From Pseudomonas asplenii (GTDB taxonomy: Bacteria; Pseudomonadota; Gammaproteobacteria; Pseudomonadales; Pseudomonadaceae): a stretch of DNA of 64,000 nucleotides. Shown piece after piece: positions 10,161-20,278 of the stretch. The position numbers and the translations under genes are program-made. Each line of letters starts with the position of its first letter. Positions within the stretch are counted from its first letter, which is position 1. The stretch spans positions 3,968,001 through 4,032,000 of the forward strand of contig NZ_LT629777.1 in the NCBI RefSeq assembly GCF_900105475.1. The letters are read 5' to 3'. The notes under the pieces were generated by a model. The model ran no database searches. It saw only the letters and a list, made by a program, of their open reading frames with translations, and was not told the origin of the DNA.

Positions 10161-10931
10161 CTACTGCGCCAACCACCCACCATCGATATTCCAGGCCGCG
10201 CCACGCACCTGGCTGCCAGCCTCGCTGCACAGGAACAATACCAGCTCCCCCAACTGCGGTGGTGTGACGAACTCCAGCGACGGCTGCTTCTCCGCCAGCA
10301 GATCATGCTGCGCCTGTTGCGGATCGATGCCGGTAGCCGCCCGATCGTCGATCTGTTTCTGCACCAGCGGCGTCAGCACCCAGCCTGGGCAGATGGCGTT
10401 GCAGGTGACATTGCCGGTGGCGGTTTCCAGGCCGACTACTTTAGTCAGGCCGATCACCCCGTGCTTGGCCGCGACATAGGCGGCCTTGCCCACGGAGCCG
10501 ACCAGGCCGTGCACCGAGGCGATGTTGACGATCCTTCCCCAACCCTTGGCGCGCATGCCCGGCAGGGCCAGGCGGGTGCTGTGGAATACCGAAGACAGGT
10601 TGATCGCGATGATCGCGTCCCAGCGTTCCACCGGGAATTCCTCGACCGCCGCCACATGCTGGATACCGGCGTTGTTGACCAGGATGTCGACGCCACCGAA
10701 CTCTCGCTCAGCATAGGCGAACATCTCGGCGATCTGCGCCGGGTCGCTGACATCGGCCGGGTGATGGCCGACCTTGCCGCCGAACTCGCGCACTTGGCTG
10801 AGCACCGCGCTGGCATCGCCGAAGCCGTTGAGAATCAGGTCGGCGCCAGCCTTGGCCAGGCTCAGGGCGATGCCCAGGCCGATGCCGCTGGTGGAGCCGG
10901 TGACCAGTGCGGTTTTTCCTTTGAGACTCAT
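10161..10931 (-). CDS. bdhA: 3-hydroxybutyrate dehydrogenase
   Basis: 256 residues, a classical short-chain dehydrogenase. The NAD-binding TGSTSGIGLGIA is at residues 11-22, NNAG at about 88, and the catalytic Ser in NIASVHGLVG with Tyr-x3-Lys in YVAAKHG. The CNAICPGWVLTPLVQKQI segment and the C-terminal GAAWNIDGGW are typical of (R)-3-hydroxybutyrate dehydrogenases. It oxidises 3-hydroxybutyrate to acetoacetate in the cytoplasm. It lies 10 bases downstream of the GntP permease gene and about 120 bases upstream of aacS, so all three are probably one transcript. Confidence 0.95.
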   Translation of the reverse strand: MSLKGKTALVTGSTSGIGLGIALSLAKAGADLILNGFGDASAVLSQVREFGGKVGHHPADVSDPAQIAEMFAYAEREFGGVDILVNNAGIQHVAAVEEFPVERWDAIIAINLSSVFHSTRLALPGMRAKGWGRIVNIASVHGLVGSVGKAAYVAAKHGVIGLTKVVGLETATGNVTCNAICPGWVLTPLVQKQIDDRAATGIDPQQAQHDLLAEKQPSLEFVTPPQLGELVLFLCSEAGSQVRGAAWNIDGGWLAQ

Positions 10932-10941
10932 AGTCGATTCC

Positions 10942-12333
10942 TCAGACGATGCCGGTGGCGTAGAACGTGGCGATCACCACGAAGACCGCCAGGGTCTTGA
11001 TCAGTGTGATGCAGAAAATATCTTTGTAGGCCTCGCGATGGGTCAGCCCGGTGACTGCCAGCAGGGTGATCACCGCGCCGTTGTGGGGCAGGGTGTCCAT
11101 GCCGCCACTGGCCATGGCGGCGACTCGGTGCAGCACTTCCAGTGGAATATTGGCGGCGTGGGCGGCGCTGATGAAGCTGTCGGCCATGGCCGCCAGGGCG
11201 ATGCTCATGCCACCCGAGGCCGAGCCGGTGATCCCGGCCAGCAGGGTCACGGTAACGGCTTCGTTGACCAGAGGGTTGGGAATGCTCTTGAGCCAGTCGG
11301 CCAGTACCAGAAAGCCTGGCAGCGAGGCGATTACCGCACCGAAACCGTACTCCGAGGCAGTGTTCATCGCGGCCAGCAGGGCGCCACTGACCGCGCTCTT
11401 GCTACCTTCGGCGAGCTTGCCACGAATCGCTCGGAAGCCGAATGCCAGCACCATGATGATGCCCACCAGCAAGGCCGCCTGGACCGCCCAGATGGCGGTG
11501 AGCTTGGCGACTTCGGTCTGCACCGGCGCGGCCATGCCGGGCAGGCTGAGGGTGTGGGTCTTACCGTACCAGAGCGGAATCCAGCGGGTGAACAGCAGGT
11601 TCATGATGCCCACCAGCAGCAGCGGCGAGAGGGCGATCCAGGGATTGGGCAGACGGATGTCCTCGGCGGTTTCCGGTTCGTTGCGCAACTGCGTGCCGTA
11701 GCCCTCGCCGGCGCGCTGGGCCTTGTTGCGCTGGCGTTGCAGGAACAGCATGCCGGCGCAGAACACGAATACCGTGCCGATCACGCCCAGCCAAGGCGCG
11801 GCCCAGGCGGTGGTGTTGAAGAAGGTGCTGGGGATGATGTTCTGGATCTGCGGGGTGCCGGGCAGGGCGTCCATGGTGAAGGAAAACGCGCCGAGGGCGA
11901 TGGTCGCCGGAATCAGGCGTTTGGGGATGTTGCTCTGGCGGAACATCTCGGCGGCGAACGGATAGACCGCGAACACCACCACGAACAGCGAGACGCCGCC
12001 GTAGGTCAGCAGGGCGCAGACCAGTACGATCACCAGCATTGCTTGGCGGGTACCAAGCAGGCGGATCGCGGCGGCGACAATGGAGCGGGAGAAGCCCGAC
12101 AGCTCGATCAGCTTGCCGAATACGGCGCCGAGCAGGAACACCGGGAAATAGAGCTTGATGAAGCCGACCATCTTGTCCATGAACACGCCGGTGAAGGCCG
12201 GGGCGACGGCAGACGGATCGGTCAGCAGGACGGCGCCGAGGGCGGCGATGGGGGCAAACAGGATGACGCTGTAGCCACGGTAGGCGGCAAGCATCAGCAG
12301 CGCCAGGGCTGCGAGGGCGATGATCACACTCAT
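10942..12333 (-). CDS. GntP-family permease, probably for 3-hydroxybutyrate
   Basis: 463 residues with about 12 hydrophobic segments and GntP signatures (FPVFLLGAVFGKLIE; a GGMSIALAAM loop; ASGGMDTLPHNGAVITLL near the C-terminus). GntP transporters take up gluconate-like or hydroxy acids with protons. Position as first gene of an operon with 3-hydroxybutyrate dehydrogenase and acetoacetyl-CoA synthetase makes hydroxybutyrate the likely substrate. A sigma-54 promoter lies about 55-70 bases before the ATG. Confidence 0.9.
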   Translation of the reverse strand: MSVIIALAALALLMLAAYRGYSVILFAPIAALGAVLLTDPSAVAPAFTGVFMDKMVGFIKLYFPVFLLGAVFGKLIELSGFSRSIVAAAIRLLGTRQAMLVIVLVCALLTYGGVSLFVVVFAVYPFAAEMFRQSNIPKRLIPATIALGAFSFTMDALPGTPQIQNIIPSTFFNTTAWAAPWLGVIGTVFVFCAGMLFLQRQRNKAQRAGEGYGTQLRNEPETAEDIRLPNPWIALSPLLLVGIMNLLFTRWIPLWYGKTHTLSLPGMAAPVQTEVAKLTAIWAVQAALLVGIIMVLAFGFRAIRGKLAEGSKSAVSGALLAAMNTASEYGFGAVIASLPGFLVLADWLKSIPNPLVNEAVTVTLLAGITGSASGGMSIALAAMADSFISAAHAANIPLEVLHRVAAMASGGMDTLPHNGAVITLLAVTGLTHREAYKDIFCITLIKTLAVFVVIATFYATGIV

Positions 12334-12388
12334 GGTGTGTCTCCAAATTGTTATTTTTGTAAGTTGGGTCTGAATCTCCGGTGGGAAT

Positions 12389-12404
12389 AGCGAGTTTCAT
12401 GCCA
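12389..12404 (-). promoter_or_regulatory. Sigma-54 (-24/-12) promoter of the hydroxybutyrate operon
   Basis: On the - strand TGGCATGAAACTCGCT matches TGGCACG-N4-TTGCW at 9 or more of 12 consensus bases, with the essential GG and GC exactly 10 bases apart. The predicted start is about 45 bases before the GntP ATG. The activator of this class is encoded directly upstream. Confidence 0.8.
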
Positions 12405-12465
12405 TATCAATAAGCTTTTGAAAAATAACGATATTCTATATTTTATGAACGCTCGGCTTTATGAA

Positions 12466-12483
12466 AGTCTCTAAAAAGAGACT
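12466..12483. promoter_or_regulatory. Upstream activator dyad, proximal copy
   Basis: AGTCTC-N6-GAGACT (extended to 8-bp arms, 12465-12484) lies about 60 bases upstream of the sigma-54 promoter. An identical dyad with the same N6 spacing occurs at 12643-12660. A repeated dyad upstream of a -24/-12 promoter is the expected binding site of the neighbouring enhancer-binding protein. Confidence 0.7.
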
Positions 12484-12503
12484 TTTTCGAAAGCGCCACA
12501 CCC

Positions 12504-12596
12504 CTGCAGGAGCCGGGGTTGCCCGCCAAGAACGATAACGCGGTGTTCCTGAAGGACCGAGTTGTGGGCATTCGCGGGCAAGCCCGGCTCCTACAG
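12504..12596. repeat. REPIN (paired REP sequences)
   Basis: Two 23-nt arms, 12504-12526 and 12574-12596, are near-perfect reverse complements (CTGCAGGAGCCGGGGTTGCC... and its partner). The AGGAGCCGGGCTTGCCCGC core is the well-known Pseudomonas REP type. It has inserted between the two activator dyads. Confidence 0.85.
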
Positions 12597-12642
12597 AGGG
12601 TGGTGTTTTCGGGAGCGGGGAGTGTCTCTATATTGGGATTTT

Positions 12643-12660
12643 AGTCTCTTCATTGAGACT
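12643..12660. promoter_or_regulatory. Upstream activator dyad, distal copy
   Basis: AGTCTC-TTCATT-GAGACT overlaps the last codons and stop of the activator gene, 177 bases from the proximal copy. An additional half site (GTCTC) occurs at about 12623. Confidence 0.65.
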
Positions 12661-14080
12661 CGCTAATGCCCAGCGCCACCATCTTTTTGTACAGGGTCGA
12701 GCGGCCCAGCCCCAATTGCCTGGCTGCGTCCACCACCTTGCCACCGCATTGCGCCAGGGTCGTCTCGATCAACTGCCGTTCGAATCGCTCTCGCGCGACG
12801 TTGAAGGTTTCGTTCCCCAAAGAGGCCATGACAGGAGCCTGCGTGCGCTCCAACGGACTGAAAGTTCCGATCGCGCCACGAATATCGGCAGCGTCCAGCA
12901 CCTGCGTATCGCTCAACAGCGCCGCCCGCTCCAGCACATTGCGCAGTTCGCGGATATTGCCCGGCCAGGCATGCTGGCCCAGCAATTCCAGCGCTTCGCC
13001 CGTCAGCTCATGATGGCTGCGCAACTCCTCCAGGATCGCCTCACTCAGTGCCGGCAAATCCTCCAGACGCTCACGCAGTGGCGGCACCTGGATCGGCAGG
13101 ACATTGAGGCGGTAATACAGATCGGCGCGGAACTCGCCGCGCTTGATCGCCGCTTCCAGATCGGTGGAGGTCGCGGCGATCACCCGCACATCACTGCGCA
13201 GCACTTCGTTGGAACCGACCGGCTCGAACTCCTTCTCCTGTAGCACCCGTAGCAGTTTGCTCTGCAGGGGCAACGGCATGTCGCCGATCTCGTCCAGAAA
13301 CAGGGTGCCGCCCTGGGCAATCTGCAGCTTGCCGGGCCGGCCCTTGCGGTCGGCACCGGTGAAGGCACCCGGAGCGGTGCCGAAGAATTCCGCTTCCAGC
13401 AGGGTTTCCGGAATCGCCGCGCTGTTGATGCTGACGAACGCCTTGTGCGCCCGCGGCGAGGCACTGTGGATGGCCTGAGCCAGCAGTTCCTTGCCGCTGC
13501 CGGTTTCACCCAGCAGCAACACCGGCGAGTCGGCACTGGCGCTGCGGCGGGCGCGGCGCTTGACCTCCAGGCTAGCGGCGCTGGTGCCGATGAAGTGGGC
13601 AAAATTGTACTTGGTCTGCCGCGCCCGCAGCAGCGAACGGGTCGAGGCCAGTTCTGCCTGCATGCTCTGGTAGCGCTTGAGCAGTGGCGACAGGCTGTGC
13701 AACTCGCCAAACAGGGCGAAGCCGATGGCGCCGATCACCACACCGGCATCGTCGTGGACCGGCAGGCGCATCACCACCAGCGGTTCCTTGGGCATGTCCT
13801 GCAGGTCCAGCAGAATCGGCCGGCCGGTGCGTACCACCTCGCGCAGCAGGCTGCCGGGGATCACGCTTTCGCACGGTTGGCCGATGGCCTGTTCGGCGCT
13901 GGTGAGGCCAAAACGCTTGGCGTAACGCTCGTTCATCCAGACGATCCGCGCATCGCGGTCAACGATCACCGTACCTTCGCTGGACTGCTCGATGCTTTCG
14001 AACAGCGAACGAATCGCCAGCAGGCGAACCCGCTGGTAGTCCTTGAGGCTTTCACGGTCGTTCATCGGCTTCTGGCTCAC
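12650..14080 (-). CDS. hbcR: Sigma-54-dependent activator of 3-hydroxybutyrate catabolism (HbcR-like)
   Basis: 476 residues. N-terminal PAS sensor (about 25-135), then AAA+ domain with Walker A GETGSGKE, the sigma-54 contact loop GAFTGA, Walker B GGTLFLDEIGD and R-finger region FRADLYYRLNVLPI, and a C-terminal Fis-type helix-turn-helix (VVDAARQLGLGRSTLYKKM). It lies directly upstream of a sigma-54 promoter driving permease - bdhA - aacS. The same arrangement is known in P. aeruginosa, where the activator (PA2005, HbcR) controls hydroxybutyrate use. The GTG start overlaps the yejF stop (GTGA), so it can be co-translated with yejF; an ATG at 14065 is the alternative. Confidence 0.9.
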   Translation of the reverse strand: MSQKPMNDRESLKDYQRVRLLAIRSLFESIEQSSEGTVIVDRDARIVWMNERYAKRFGLTSAEQAIGQPCESVIPGSLLREVVRTGRPILLDLQDMPKEPLVVMRLPVHDDAGVVIGAIGFALFGELHSLSPLLKRYQSMQAELASTRSLLRARQTKYNFAHFIGTSAASLEVKRRARRSASADSPVLLLGETGSGKELLAQAIHSASPRAHKAFVSINSAAIPETLLEAEFFGTAPGAFTGADRKGRPGKLQIAQGGTLFLDEIGDMPLPLQSKLLRVLQEKEFEPVGSNEVLRSDVRVIAATSTDLEAAIKRGEFRADLYYRLNVLPIQVPPLRERLEDLPALSEAILEELRSHHELTGEALELLGQHAWPGNIRELRNVLERAALLSDTQVLDAADIRGAIGTFSPLERTQAPVMASLGNETFNVARERFERQLIETTLAQCGGKVVDAARQLGLGRSTLYKKMVALGISESQ

Positions 14081-15690
14081 GGGCAGCCCGGGGTGGCGGT
14101 GTTGGTCAGGGTCGCTGCCAGCAACTCCCGGGTATACGGATGCTGAGGGTTGTCGAACACCGCGCAGGTACTGCCCCGTTCGACTACCTGTCCGTCCTTG
14201 ACCACGATCAGGTCATGGGCCAGGGCACGCACCACCGACAGGTCATGGCTGATGAACAGATAGGTCAGGCCGTGTTTGGCCTGCAGGTCACGCAGCAGCG
14301 CGACTACCTGTTTCTGCACCGTGCGGTCCAGGGCCGAGGTCGGTTCGTCGAGCAGGATCAACGCGGGTTTGAGCACCAGGGCCCGGGCGATTGCGATCCG
14401 CTGCCGCTGGCCGCCGGAGAATTCATGGGGGTAGCGATGACGGCTTTGCGGGTCGAGGCCGACTTCCTCGAGTGCCCGGATCACCTGGGCCTCGTGTTCG
14501 GCAGCGGTACCGGGGCAGTGCACCTCGATGCCTTCGCTGATGATCTGCGCCACCGACATGCGCGGGCTGAGGCTGCCGAACGGATCCTGGAACACCACCT
14601 GCATCTGTTTGCGCCACGGGCGCAGTTGCTTTTGGCTCAGCCCGTCGAGGGCCTGGCCCTGGAAGTGGATGCTGCCCTGGGCATCGAGCAGCCGCAGGAT
14701 CGCCTGACCGAGGGTGGATTTGCCCGAACCGGACTCGCCAACGATGCCCAAGGTCTTGCCCCGCTGCACGCAGAGGCTGATGCCATCCACTGCCTGTAGA
14801 TACTCTTTGCGCCGCAACAGGCCGCCGCCGATCTGGAAGCGTACGCGCAGGTCGTCGACCTGCAACACGCTTTCGTTATCGTCCAGCGCCAGTGCTTCCC
14901 CGGCCGGTTCGGCATCCAGCAGTAGGCGGCTGTAGGGGTGTTGTGGCTGGTTGAACAGGGTTTCGCAGTCGGCCTGCTCGACGCTTTCCCCGGCCTTCAT
15001 CACACAGACCCGCTGGGCGATGCTGCGCACCAGGTTGAGGTCGTGGCTGATCAGCAGCAGCGACATACCCAGACGTTGCTGCAACGATTTGAGCAGCAGC
15101 AGGATCTTGCGCTGCACGGTGACATCGAGGGCGGTGGTCGGTTCGTCGGCGATCAGCAGTTCCGGTTCGCAGGCCAGGGCCATGGCGATCATCACCCGCT
15201 GGCGCTGGCCGCCGGAGAGTTGATGAGGGTAGGCCTTGAGCCGTTCACGGGGTTTCTGGATGCCCACCAGTTCCAGCAGTTCGAGGATTCGTGCCTGGGC
15301 CGCCTTGCCGCCCATTCCTTTGTGCAGCATCAGGGTTTCGCCGATCTGCTTCTCGACCGTGTGCAGCGGGTTCAGCGAGGTCATCGGTTCCTGGAAGATC
15401 ATGGCGATGCGGTCGCCGCGAATCTGGCGCAGGGTGCTGTTGTCGGCCCCGAGCAGTTCCTGGCCGCGATAACGCACGCTGCCGGTGGAATGGCAGCCGG
15501 TCTGCGGCAGCAATTGCAGGATCGAATGGGCGGTGACCGACTTGCCCGAACCGGACTCGCCGACCAGCGCCAGGCATTCGCCGGCACGGATGTCCAGGCA
15601 CAGGTCGCGGACCACGGGTTGGCCGCCGAAGGCCACGGTCAGATGTCGGATTTCAATCAGGTTGTCGGTCATGGCGCGGGCCTGGTTCAT
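14077..15690 (-). CDS. yejF: Peptide ABC transporter, fused double ATP-binding protein YejF
   Basis: 537 residues containing two complete ABC cassettes: Walker [12 protein letters not shown] and [11 protein letters not shown]; signatures LSGGQRQR and FSGGQRQR; Walker B LLIADEPT and LILLDEPT. Each half ends in the oligopeptide-type extension ([24 protein letters not shown]). It powers YejABEF uptake of peptides; in E. coli this system imports microcin C and contributes to resistance to antimicrobial peptides. The start ATGA overlaps the yejE stop. Confidence 0.95.
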   Translation of the reverse strand: MNQARAMTDNLIEIRHLTVAFGGQPVVRDLCLDIRAGECLALVGESGSGKSVTAHSILQLLPQTGCHSTGSVRYRGQELLGADNSTLRQIRGDRIAMIFQEPMTSLNPLHTVEKQIGETLMLHKGMGGKAAQARILELLELVGIQKPRERLKAYPHQLSGGQRQRVMIAMALACEPELLIADEPTTALDVTVQRKILLLLKSLQQRLGMSLLLISHDLNLVRSIAQRVCVMKAGESVEQADCETLFNQPQHPYSRLLLDAEPAGEALALDDNESVLQVDDLRVRFQIGGGLLRRKEYLQAVDGISLCVQRGKTLGIVGESGSGKSTLGQAILRLLDAQGSIHFQGQALDGLSQKQLRPWRKQMQVVFQDPFGSLSPRMSVAQIISEGIEVHCPGTAAEHEAQVIRALEEVGLDPQSRHRYPHEFSGGQRQRIAIARALVLKPALILLDEPTSALDRTVQKQVVALLRDLQAKHGLTYLFISHDLSVVRALAHDLIVVKDGQVVERGSTCAVFDNPQHPYTRELLAATLTNTATPGCP

Positions 15691-16709
15691 GAGCGGGGGT
15701 CGAAGGCATCACGCAGCGCCTCGCCGATAAAGACCAGCAGCGAAAGGATCAGCGCCAGGGTGAAGAAGGCGGTGAGCCCCAGCCACGGGGCTTGCAGGTT
15801 CTGTTTGCCCTGCCCGATCAGTTCGCCCAGCGAGGCGCTGCCGGCGGGCATGCCGAAGCCGAGGAAGTCCAGGGCGGTGAGGGTCGAGATGGCGCCGGTG
15901 AGAATGAACGGCAGGTAGCTCAGGGTCGCGTTCATGGCGTTGGGCAGGATGTGCCGCAGGATGATCTTGCGGTCGTTCAGACCCAGGGCGCGGGCGGCCT
16001 TGACGTACTCCAGGTTGCGGCCACGGAGAAATTCGGCGCGCACCACGTCGACCAATGCCAGCCAGGAGAATAAGGCCATGATCCCCAGCAGCCACCAGAA
16101 GTTCGGCTCGACGAAGCCCGACAAAATGATCAGCAGGTACAACACCGGCAGCCCCGACCAGACTTCCAGCAGGCGCTGACCGAGCAGGTCGACCCAGCCG
16201 CCGTAATAGCCCTGCAGGGCGCCGGCGGCGATACCGATCAGCGCGCTGATGACCGTCAGGGCCAGGGCGAACAGAATCGATACCCGGGCCCCGAAGATCA
16301 CTCGCGCCAGCACGTCGCGGGCCTGGTCGTCGGTGCCCAGCCAGTTCACCGCTGTGGGTGGGCTGGGCGCCGGTTTGTTGAGGTCGTAGTTGGGGGTGTC
16401 GGCGCTGAACGGAATCGGCGGGAACAGCATCCAGCCGCCATCACGGGTGATCAGTTGGCGCACGTAGTCGCTGCGGTAGTCGGCCTGGAACGGCAACTGG
16501 CCGCCGAACTCCTGCTCGGTGTAACGCTTGAACACCGGGAAATACAGCGAACCCTGGTAACTGAGCACCAGCGGCTTGTCGTTGGCGATCAGTTCACCGC
16601 CCAGGCTCAGGACGAACAGCGCCGCGAACAGCCAAAGCGACCACCAGCCACGGCGGTTGGCCTTGAACCGATCGAGCCGGCGGCGGCTCACGGGGGAAAG
16701 TTGTAGCAT
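15687..16709 (-). CDS. yejE: Peptide ABC transporter permease YejE
   Basis: 340 residues. A short cytoplasmic N-terminus, TM1 (about 25-45), a long periplasmic stretch containing YFPVFKRYTEQEFGG, and five further TM segments with the EAA loop EYVKAARALGLNDRKIILRHILPN. The C-terminal [12 protein letters not shown] is typical of the family. Start and stop overlap with yejB and yejF, indicating coupled translation. It forms the inner-membrane channel with YejB. Confidence 0.95.
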   Translation of the reverse strand: MLQLSPVSRRRLDRFKANRRGWWSLWLFAALFVLSLGGELIANDKPLVLSYQGSLYFPVFKRYTEQEFGGQLPFQADYRSDYVRQLITRDGGWMLFPPIPFSADTPNYDLNKPAPSPPTAVNWLGTDDQARDVLARVIFGARVSILFALALTVISALIGIAAGALQGYYGGWVDLLGQRLLEVWSGLPVLYLLIILSGFVEPNFWWLLGIMALFSWLALVDVVRAEFLRGRNLEYVKAARALGLNDRKIILRHILPNAMNATLSYLPFILTGAISTLTALDFLGFGMPAGSASLGELIGQGKQNLQAPWLGLTAFFTLALILSLLVFIGEALRDAFDPRS

Positions 16710-17770
16710 CAGGCGTTCCTCGCGGCGAAGTCGATACGCGGGTCGACCAGGGTGTAGCAGAGGTCGCCGATCAGTTTTATCAGCAGGCCGAACAGGGTGA
16801 AGATGAACAGCGAACCGAACACCACCGGGTAATCGCGCGACACCGCCGCTTCGTAACTCATGCGGCCCAGGCCATCGAGGGAGAAGATCACCTCGATCAG
16901 CAGGGAGCCGGCGAAGAACACGCTGATGAACGCCTGGGGAATCCCCGAGACCACCAGTAGCATGGCGTTGCGAAACACGTGACCGTAGAGCACCCGGCGT
17001 TCGCTCAGACCCTTGGCGCGTGCGGTGGTCACGTACTGGCGGGTGATCTCGTTAAGAAAGGAGTTCTTGGTCAGGATCGTCAGCGTGGCGAAGCCGCCGA
17101 TCACCAGGGAGGTCACTGGCAGCACCAGGTGCCAGAAGTAGTCGGCGACCTTGCCCAGCGTCGACAGTTGGTCGAAGTTGTCCGAGACCAGGCCGCGCAC
17201 CGGGAACCAGTTCAGTGAGGTGCCGCCGGCGAACAGCACGATCAGCAGCATGGCGAACAGGAACGCCGGCATCGCGTAGCCGAGGATGATCGCGGTGCTG
17301 CTCCAGATATCAAAGCGACTGCCGTGGCGGACCGCCTTGCGGATGCCGAGGGGGATCGACACCAGGTAGGTGATCAGCGTGGCCCAGAGACCCAGGGAGA
17401 TGGTCACCGGCATCTTCTCCAGGATCAGGTCGGTGACCTGTGCGCCCCGGAAGAAGCTCTTGCCGAAGTCGAGGTGGGCGTAACTCTTGAGCATCAGCCA
17501 GAAACGTTCCGGGGCTGGCTTGTCAAAGCCGTACTGGCGCTCGATGTCGGCGATCAGCTTGGGGTCGAGGCCGCGGCTGGCGCGGGACGAGCCGTGCAGT
17601 GCATCGCCACCACTACCGATCGCGCCGCCACCGCCGAGCCCTTGCAGGCGGGCGATGGCCTGTTCCACCGGGCCGCCGGGCGCGGCCTGGACGATGACGA
17701 AGTTGACCAGCAGAATGACCAGCAGGGTCGGGATGATCAGCAGCAGGCGCCGCAGGATATAGGCCGGCAT
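16709..17770 (-). CDS. yejB: Peptide ABC transporter permease YejB
   Basis: 353 residues starting [17 protein letters not shown], the usual first transmembrane segment of DppB/YejB permeases. A glycine-rich insert ([19 protein letters not shown], about 55-73) follows, and the EAA loop is [24 protein letters not shown]. The ATG shares its A with the yejA stop (TGATG). An open upstream extension to 17854 overlaps yejA and is not used. Confidence 0.94.
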   Translation of the reverse strand: MPAYILRRLLLIIPTLLVILLVNFVIVQAAPGGPVEQAIARLQGLGGGGAIGSGGDALHGSSRASRGLDPKLIADIERQYGFDKPAPERFWLMLKSYAHLDFGKSFFRGAQVTDLILEKMPVTISLGLWATLITYLVSIPLGIRKAVRHGSRFDIWSSTAIILGYAMPAFLFAMLLIVLFAGGTSLNWFPVRGLVSDNFDQLSTLGKVADYFWHLVLPVTSLVIGGFATLTILTKNSFLNEITRQYVTTARAKGLSERRVLYGHVFRNAMLLVVSGIPQAFISVFFAGSLLIEVIFSLDGLGRMSYEAAVSRDYPVVFGSLFIFTLFGLLIKLIGDLCYTLVDPRIDFAARNA

Positions 17771-19632
17771 CAGCGGTGTCCTCCGTCGTGGCCGCGCCGG
17801 ATCAGTTCGGCGGTCATCTGTTCGTTGGTCAGCGGGGTGGGGCTGACTTCCCACCAGGTCTCGATGGCCGCGTCATTGCTGGCCTGTATCTGCGGAATGC
17901 CGAAGCGGTTCCACCACACGGTGGAGATGCCCGGCGGGTAGTAGTTGGGGATCCAGTAGTAGTTCCACTGCAGTACCCGGTCCAGCGCGTGGGCGTAGCT
18001 GAGCATCTGCTTCTGGGTGTTGGCCTTGACCAGACCGTTGATCAGGCTGTCCACGGCCGGGTTCTGCAGGGCCATGAAATTGTTCGAGCCCGGGTCGGTG
18101 GCCGTCGAGGAACCGAAGAAGTTGTACAGTTCGATGCCCGGCGAGGTGGTCACCGGGTAGCCACTGACAATCATGTCGTAGTCGCGGTTTTTCAGGCGGT
18201 TGACGTATTGCGAGGGATCGATGCGGCGGATGTCCATGCGGATGCCGATCTGCGCCAGGTTGCGCTTGTAGGGCAACAGCAGGCGTTCCATGCCGTTTTG
18301 GGCATTGAGGAAGGTGAAGCTCAGCGGCTCGCCCTGGGCATTGACCAACTGGTCACCCTTGGGTTTCCAGCCGGCCTGTTCCAGCAGTGCCAGGGCCTGC
18401 AGTTGCTTGTCCCGCAGGTTGCCGCTGGCGTCGGTCTTGGGTGCTTCGAAAACCTGGTTGAAGACTTCGTCGGGAATCTGCCCGCGCAGCGGTTCGAGGA
18501 TCGCCAACTCGTCCTTGTCCGGCAGTTCGCGAGCGGCCAGCGGGGTGTTGGAGAAGAAGCTCTGCTGGCGCAGGTACATGTTGCGCATCATCTGCCGGTT
18601 GCTCCACTCGAAGTCCCAGAGCATGGCCAGGGCCTGGCGCACGCGGCGATCCCGGAACATCGGTTTCTGCAGGTTGAACACGTAGCCTTGGGACGGCTGC
18701 GGTGATTCCGGTGCCAGATGGGCTTTCTGCAGGCGGCCGTCGCTCAGCGCCGGGCTGTCATAGCCGATGGAGTAGGCGGTGGCGGAGAATTCGCGGTTGT
18801 AGTCGTAGGCGCCGCCACGCAATACCTGGCGGGCCACATCGGTGTCGCCGAAGTATTCGATGCTGAAGCGGTCGAAGTTGTACAGGCCGCGGCTGACCGG
18901 CAGGTCCTTGCCCCACCAGTCGGGGTTGCGGGCGAACGTGATGCTGCGCCCGGAGTCGACCTTGCTGACCCGATACGGCCCGCTGCCCAGCGGTGCTTCG
19001 TAGCCGCCGCCGTCGGCGAAGTCACGGGTTTTCCACCAATGCTCCGGCAGTACCGGCAGGGTCGCGATATCCAGTGGCAGCGAGCGGTTTTCGGTGTTCT
19101 TGAAATCGAAGCGGACCTGGGTCGGTGACTCGACCACCACGTCCTTGATGCCTTCGAACTGCATGCGGTAGCTCAGGCTGCCCTCGGTCATCAGCAGGTT
19201 GAAGGTGTAGCGCACGTCCTCGGCGGTGATCGGCGTGTTGTCGGCGAAGCGCGCCTTGGGGTTGAGGAAAAAGCGCAGCGACAGGCCGTCATCGGCGCGC
19301 TGCATCTTTTCTGCGACCAGGCCGTAGACCGTATAGGGCTCATCGAGGGAGCGCACCGCCAGCGGTGAATAGATCCAACCGTCGACCTGCGAGACGCCGA
19401 TGCCTTTGTCGATGTAAGGCAGAACATGGTCGAACTGGCCGATCTCGATCGCCGAACGCTTGAGGCTGCCGCCCTTGGGCGCGTCAGGGTTGGCGTAATC
19501 AAAATGGGTGAAGTTGGCCGGGTATTTGGGCGGCTCGCCGTACACCGTCAGGGCGTTTTGCGCGGGAGCGGCGTGAGCGACGCTGGCGAACATGGCCAGG
19601 GTGCTGAATGTCAGGGAGAGAACCAGTCGCAT
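17770..19632 (-). CDS. yejA: Periplasmic peptide-binding protein YejA
   Basis: 620 residues. Signal peptide [22 protein letters not shown]; then an SBP family 5 domain ([28 protein letters not shown] split around the mature N-terminus; [29 protein letters not shown], a family hallmark). It captures peptides for YejBEF. First gene of yejABEF, with a REPIN upstream. The chain continues directly into hbcR, so peptide uptake and hydroxybutyrate regulation share part of one transcript. Confidence 0.94.
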   Translation of the reverse strand: MRLVLSLTFSTLAMFASVAHAAPAQNALTVYGEPPKYPANFTHFDYANPDAPKGGSLKRSAIEIGQFDHVLPYIDKGIGVSQVDGWIYSPLAVRSLDEPYTVYGLVAEKMQRADDGLSLRFFLNPKARFADNTPITAEDVRYTFNLLMTEGSLSYRMQFEGIKDVVVESPTQVRFDFKNTENRSLPLDIATLPVLPEHWWKTRDFADGGGYEAPLGSGPYRVSKVDSGRSITFARNPDWWGKDLPVSRGLYNFDRFSIEYFGDTDVARQVLRGGAYDYNREFSATAYSIGYDSPALSDGRLQKAHLAPESPQPSQGYVFNLQKPMFRDRRVRQALAMLWDFEWSNRQMMRNMYLRQQSFFSNTPLAARELPDKDELAILEPLRGQIPDEVFNQVFEAPKTDASGNLRDKQLQALALLEQAGWKPKGDQLVNAQGEPLSFTFLNAQNGMERLLLPYKRNLAQIGIRMDIRRIDPSQYVNRLKNRDYDMIVSGYPVTTSPGIELYNFFGSSTATDPGSNNFMALQNPAVDSLINGLVKANTQKQMLSYAHALDRVLQWNYYWIPNYYPPGISTVWWNRFGIPQIQASNDAAIETWWEVSPTPLTNEQMTAELIRRGHDGGHR

Positions 19633-19680
19633 CGTCAGCCTTGAGGACGGTGTGAAAGTTGGCTTGTGGCAAGCCTAACG

Positions 19681-19814
19681 CTGTGGCGAGCGGGCTTGCC
19701 CGCGCTCGGCTGCGAAGCAGCCGTGAAGCCGGTTTTCTCGGTGTTTCTTATGTACCGAGGGTCCGGTTTCAGGGCCGCTGCGCGACCCAGCGGGGGCAAG
19801 CCCCCTCGCCACAG
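19681..19814. repeat. REPIN (paired REP sequences)
   Basis: CTGTGGCGAGCGGGCTTGCC... (19681-19706) and a reverse-complement partner (19789-19814) match at 24 of 26 positions. The TGTGGCGAG-GGGCTTGCCC type is characteristic of P. fluorescens-group genomes. It fills the gap between yejA and the parvulin gene. Confidence 0.9.
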
Positions 19815-19870
19815 GCGCTGGCTGCCACAAGGGGCGGTGGTTGCCCCGAAGAGCAACCCTCGTCGGCGGA

Positions 19871-20152
19871 TCAGTCCTGGCGGCTGGTGACTTCCAGCAG
19901 GTGGTAGCCGAACTGGGTTTTCACCGGGCCCTGCACGGTATTGACCGGCGCGCTGAAGACCACGGTGTCGAATTCCTTGACCATCTGGCCTGGGCCGAAG
20001 GAACCCAGGTTGCCGCCGTCACGGCTGGAAGGGCAGGTGGAGTTGGCCTTGGCGATTTCGGCGAAGTCGGCGCCGCCTTCGATCTGGGTCTTGAGTTCGT
20101 TGCATTTGGCTTCAGTGGCAACCAGGATGTGACGGGCAGTGGCTCGTGCCAT
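19871..20152 (-). CDS. ppiC: Parvulin-type peptidyl-prolyl isomerase (PpiC)
   Basis: 93 residues, the size of a single-domain parvulin. Family motifs: ARHILVATEAKCNELK, FAEIAKANSTCPSSRDGGNLG, FGPGQMVKEFD and VKTQFGYHLLEV. No signal peptide, so it acts in the cytoplasm, catalysing cis-trans isomerisation of X-Pro bonds. It is monocistronic. Confidence 0.95.
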   Translation of the reverse strand: MARATARHILVATEAKCNELKTQIEGGADFAEIAKANSTCPSSRDGGNLGSFGPGQMVKEFDTVVFSAPVNTVQGPVKTQFGYHLLEVTSRQD

Positions 20153-20278
20153 GGTGGGGTACTCCTTTCAGGAAAATGTTGAGCCTACCGGATTCAGGCG
20201 GCTTTTTCCTGGCAAAAGTTCCTCGGTGGCGCTGCGGCAGATAGCCCGTGGCCCTGTACGACTCCAACCCTTGAGTAA

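Noticed and set aside
10040..10306. 89-codon N-terminal extension of acetoacetyl-CoA synthetase
   Set aside because: Includes the REP-like hairpin and part of the dehydrogenase gene; the synthetase family starts at MSEVLWRP.
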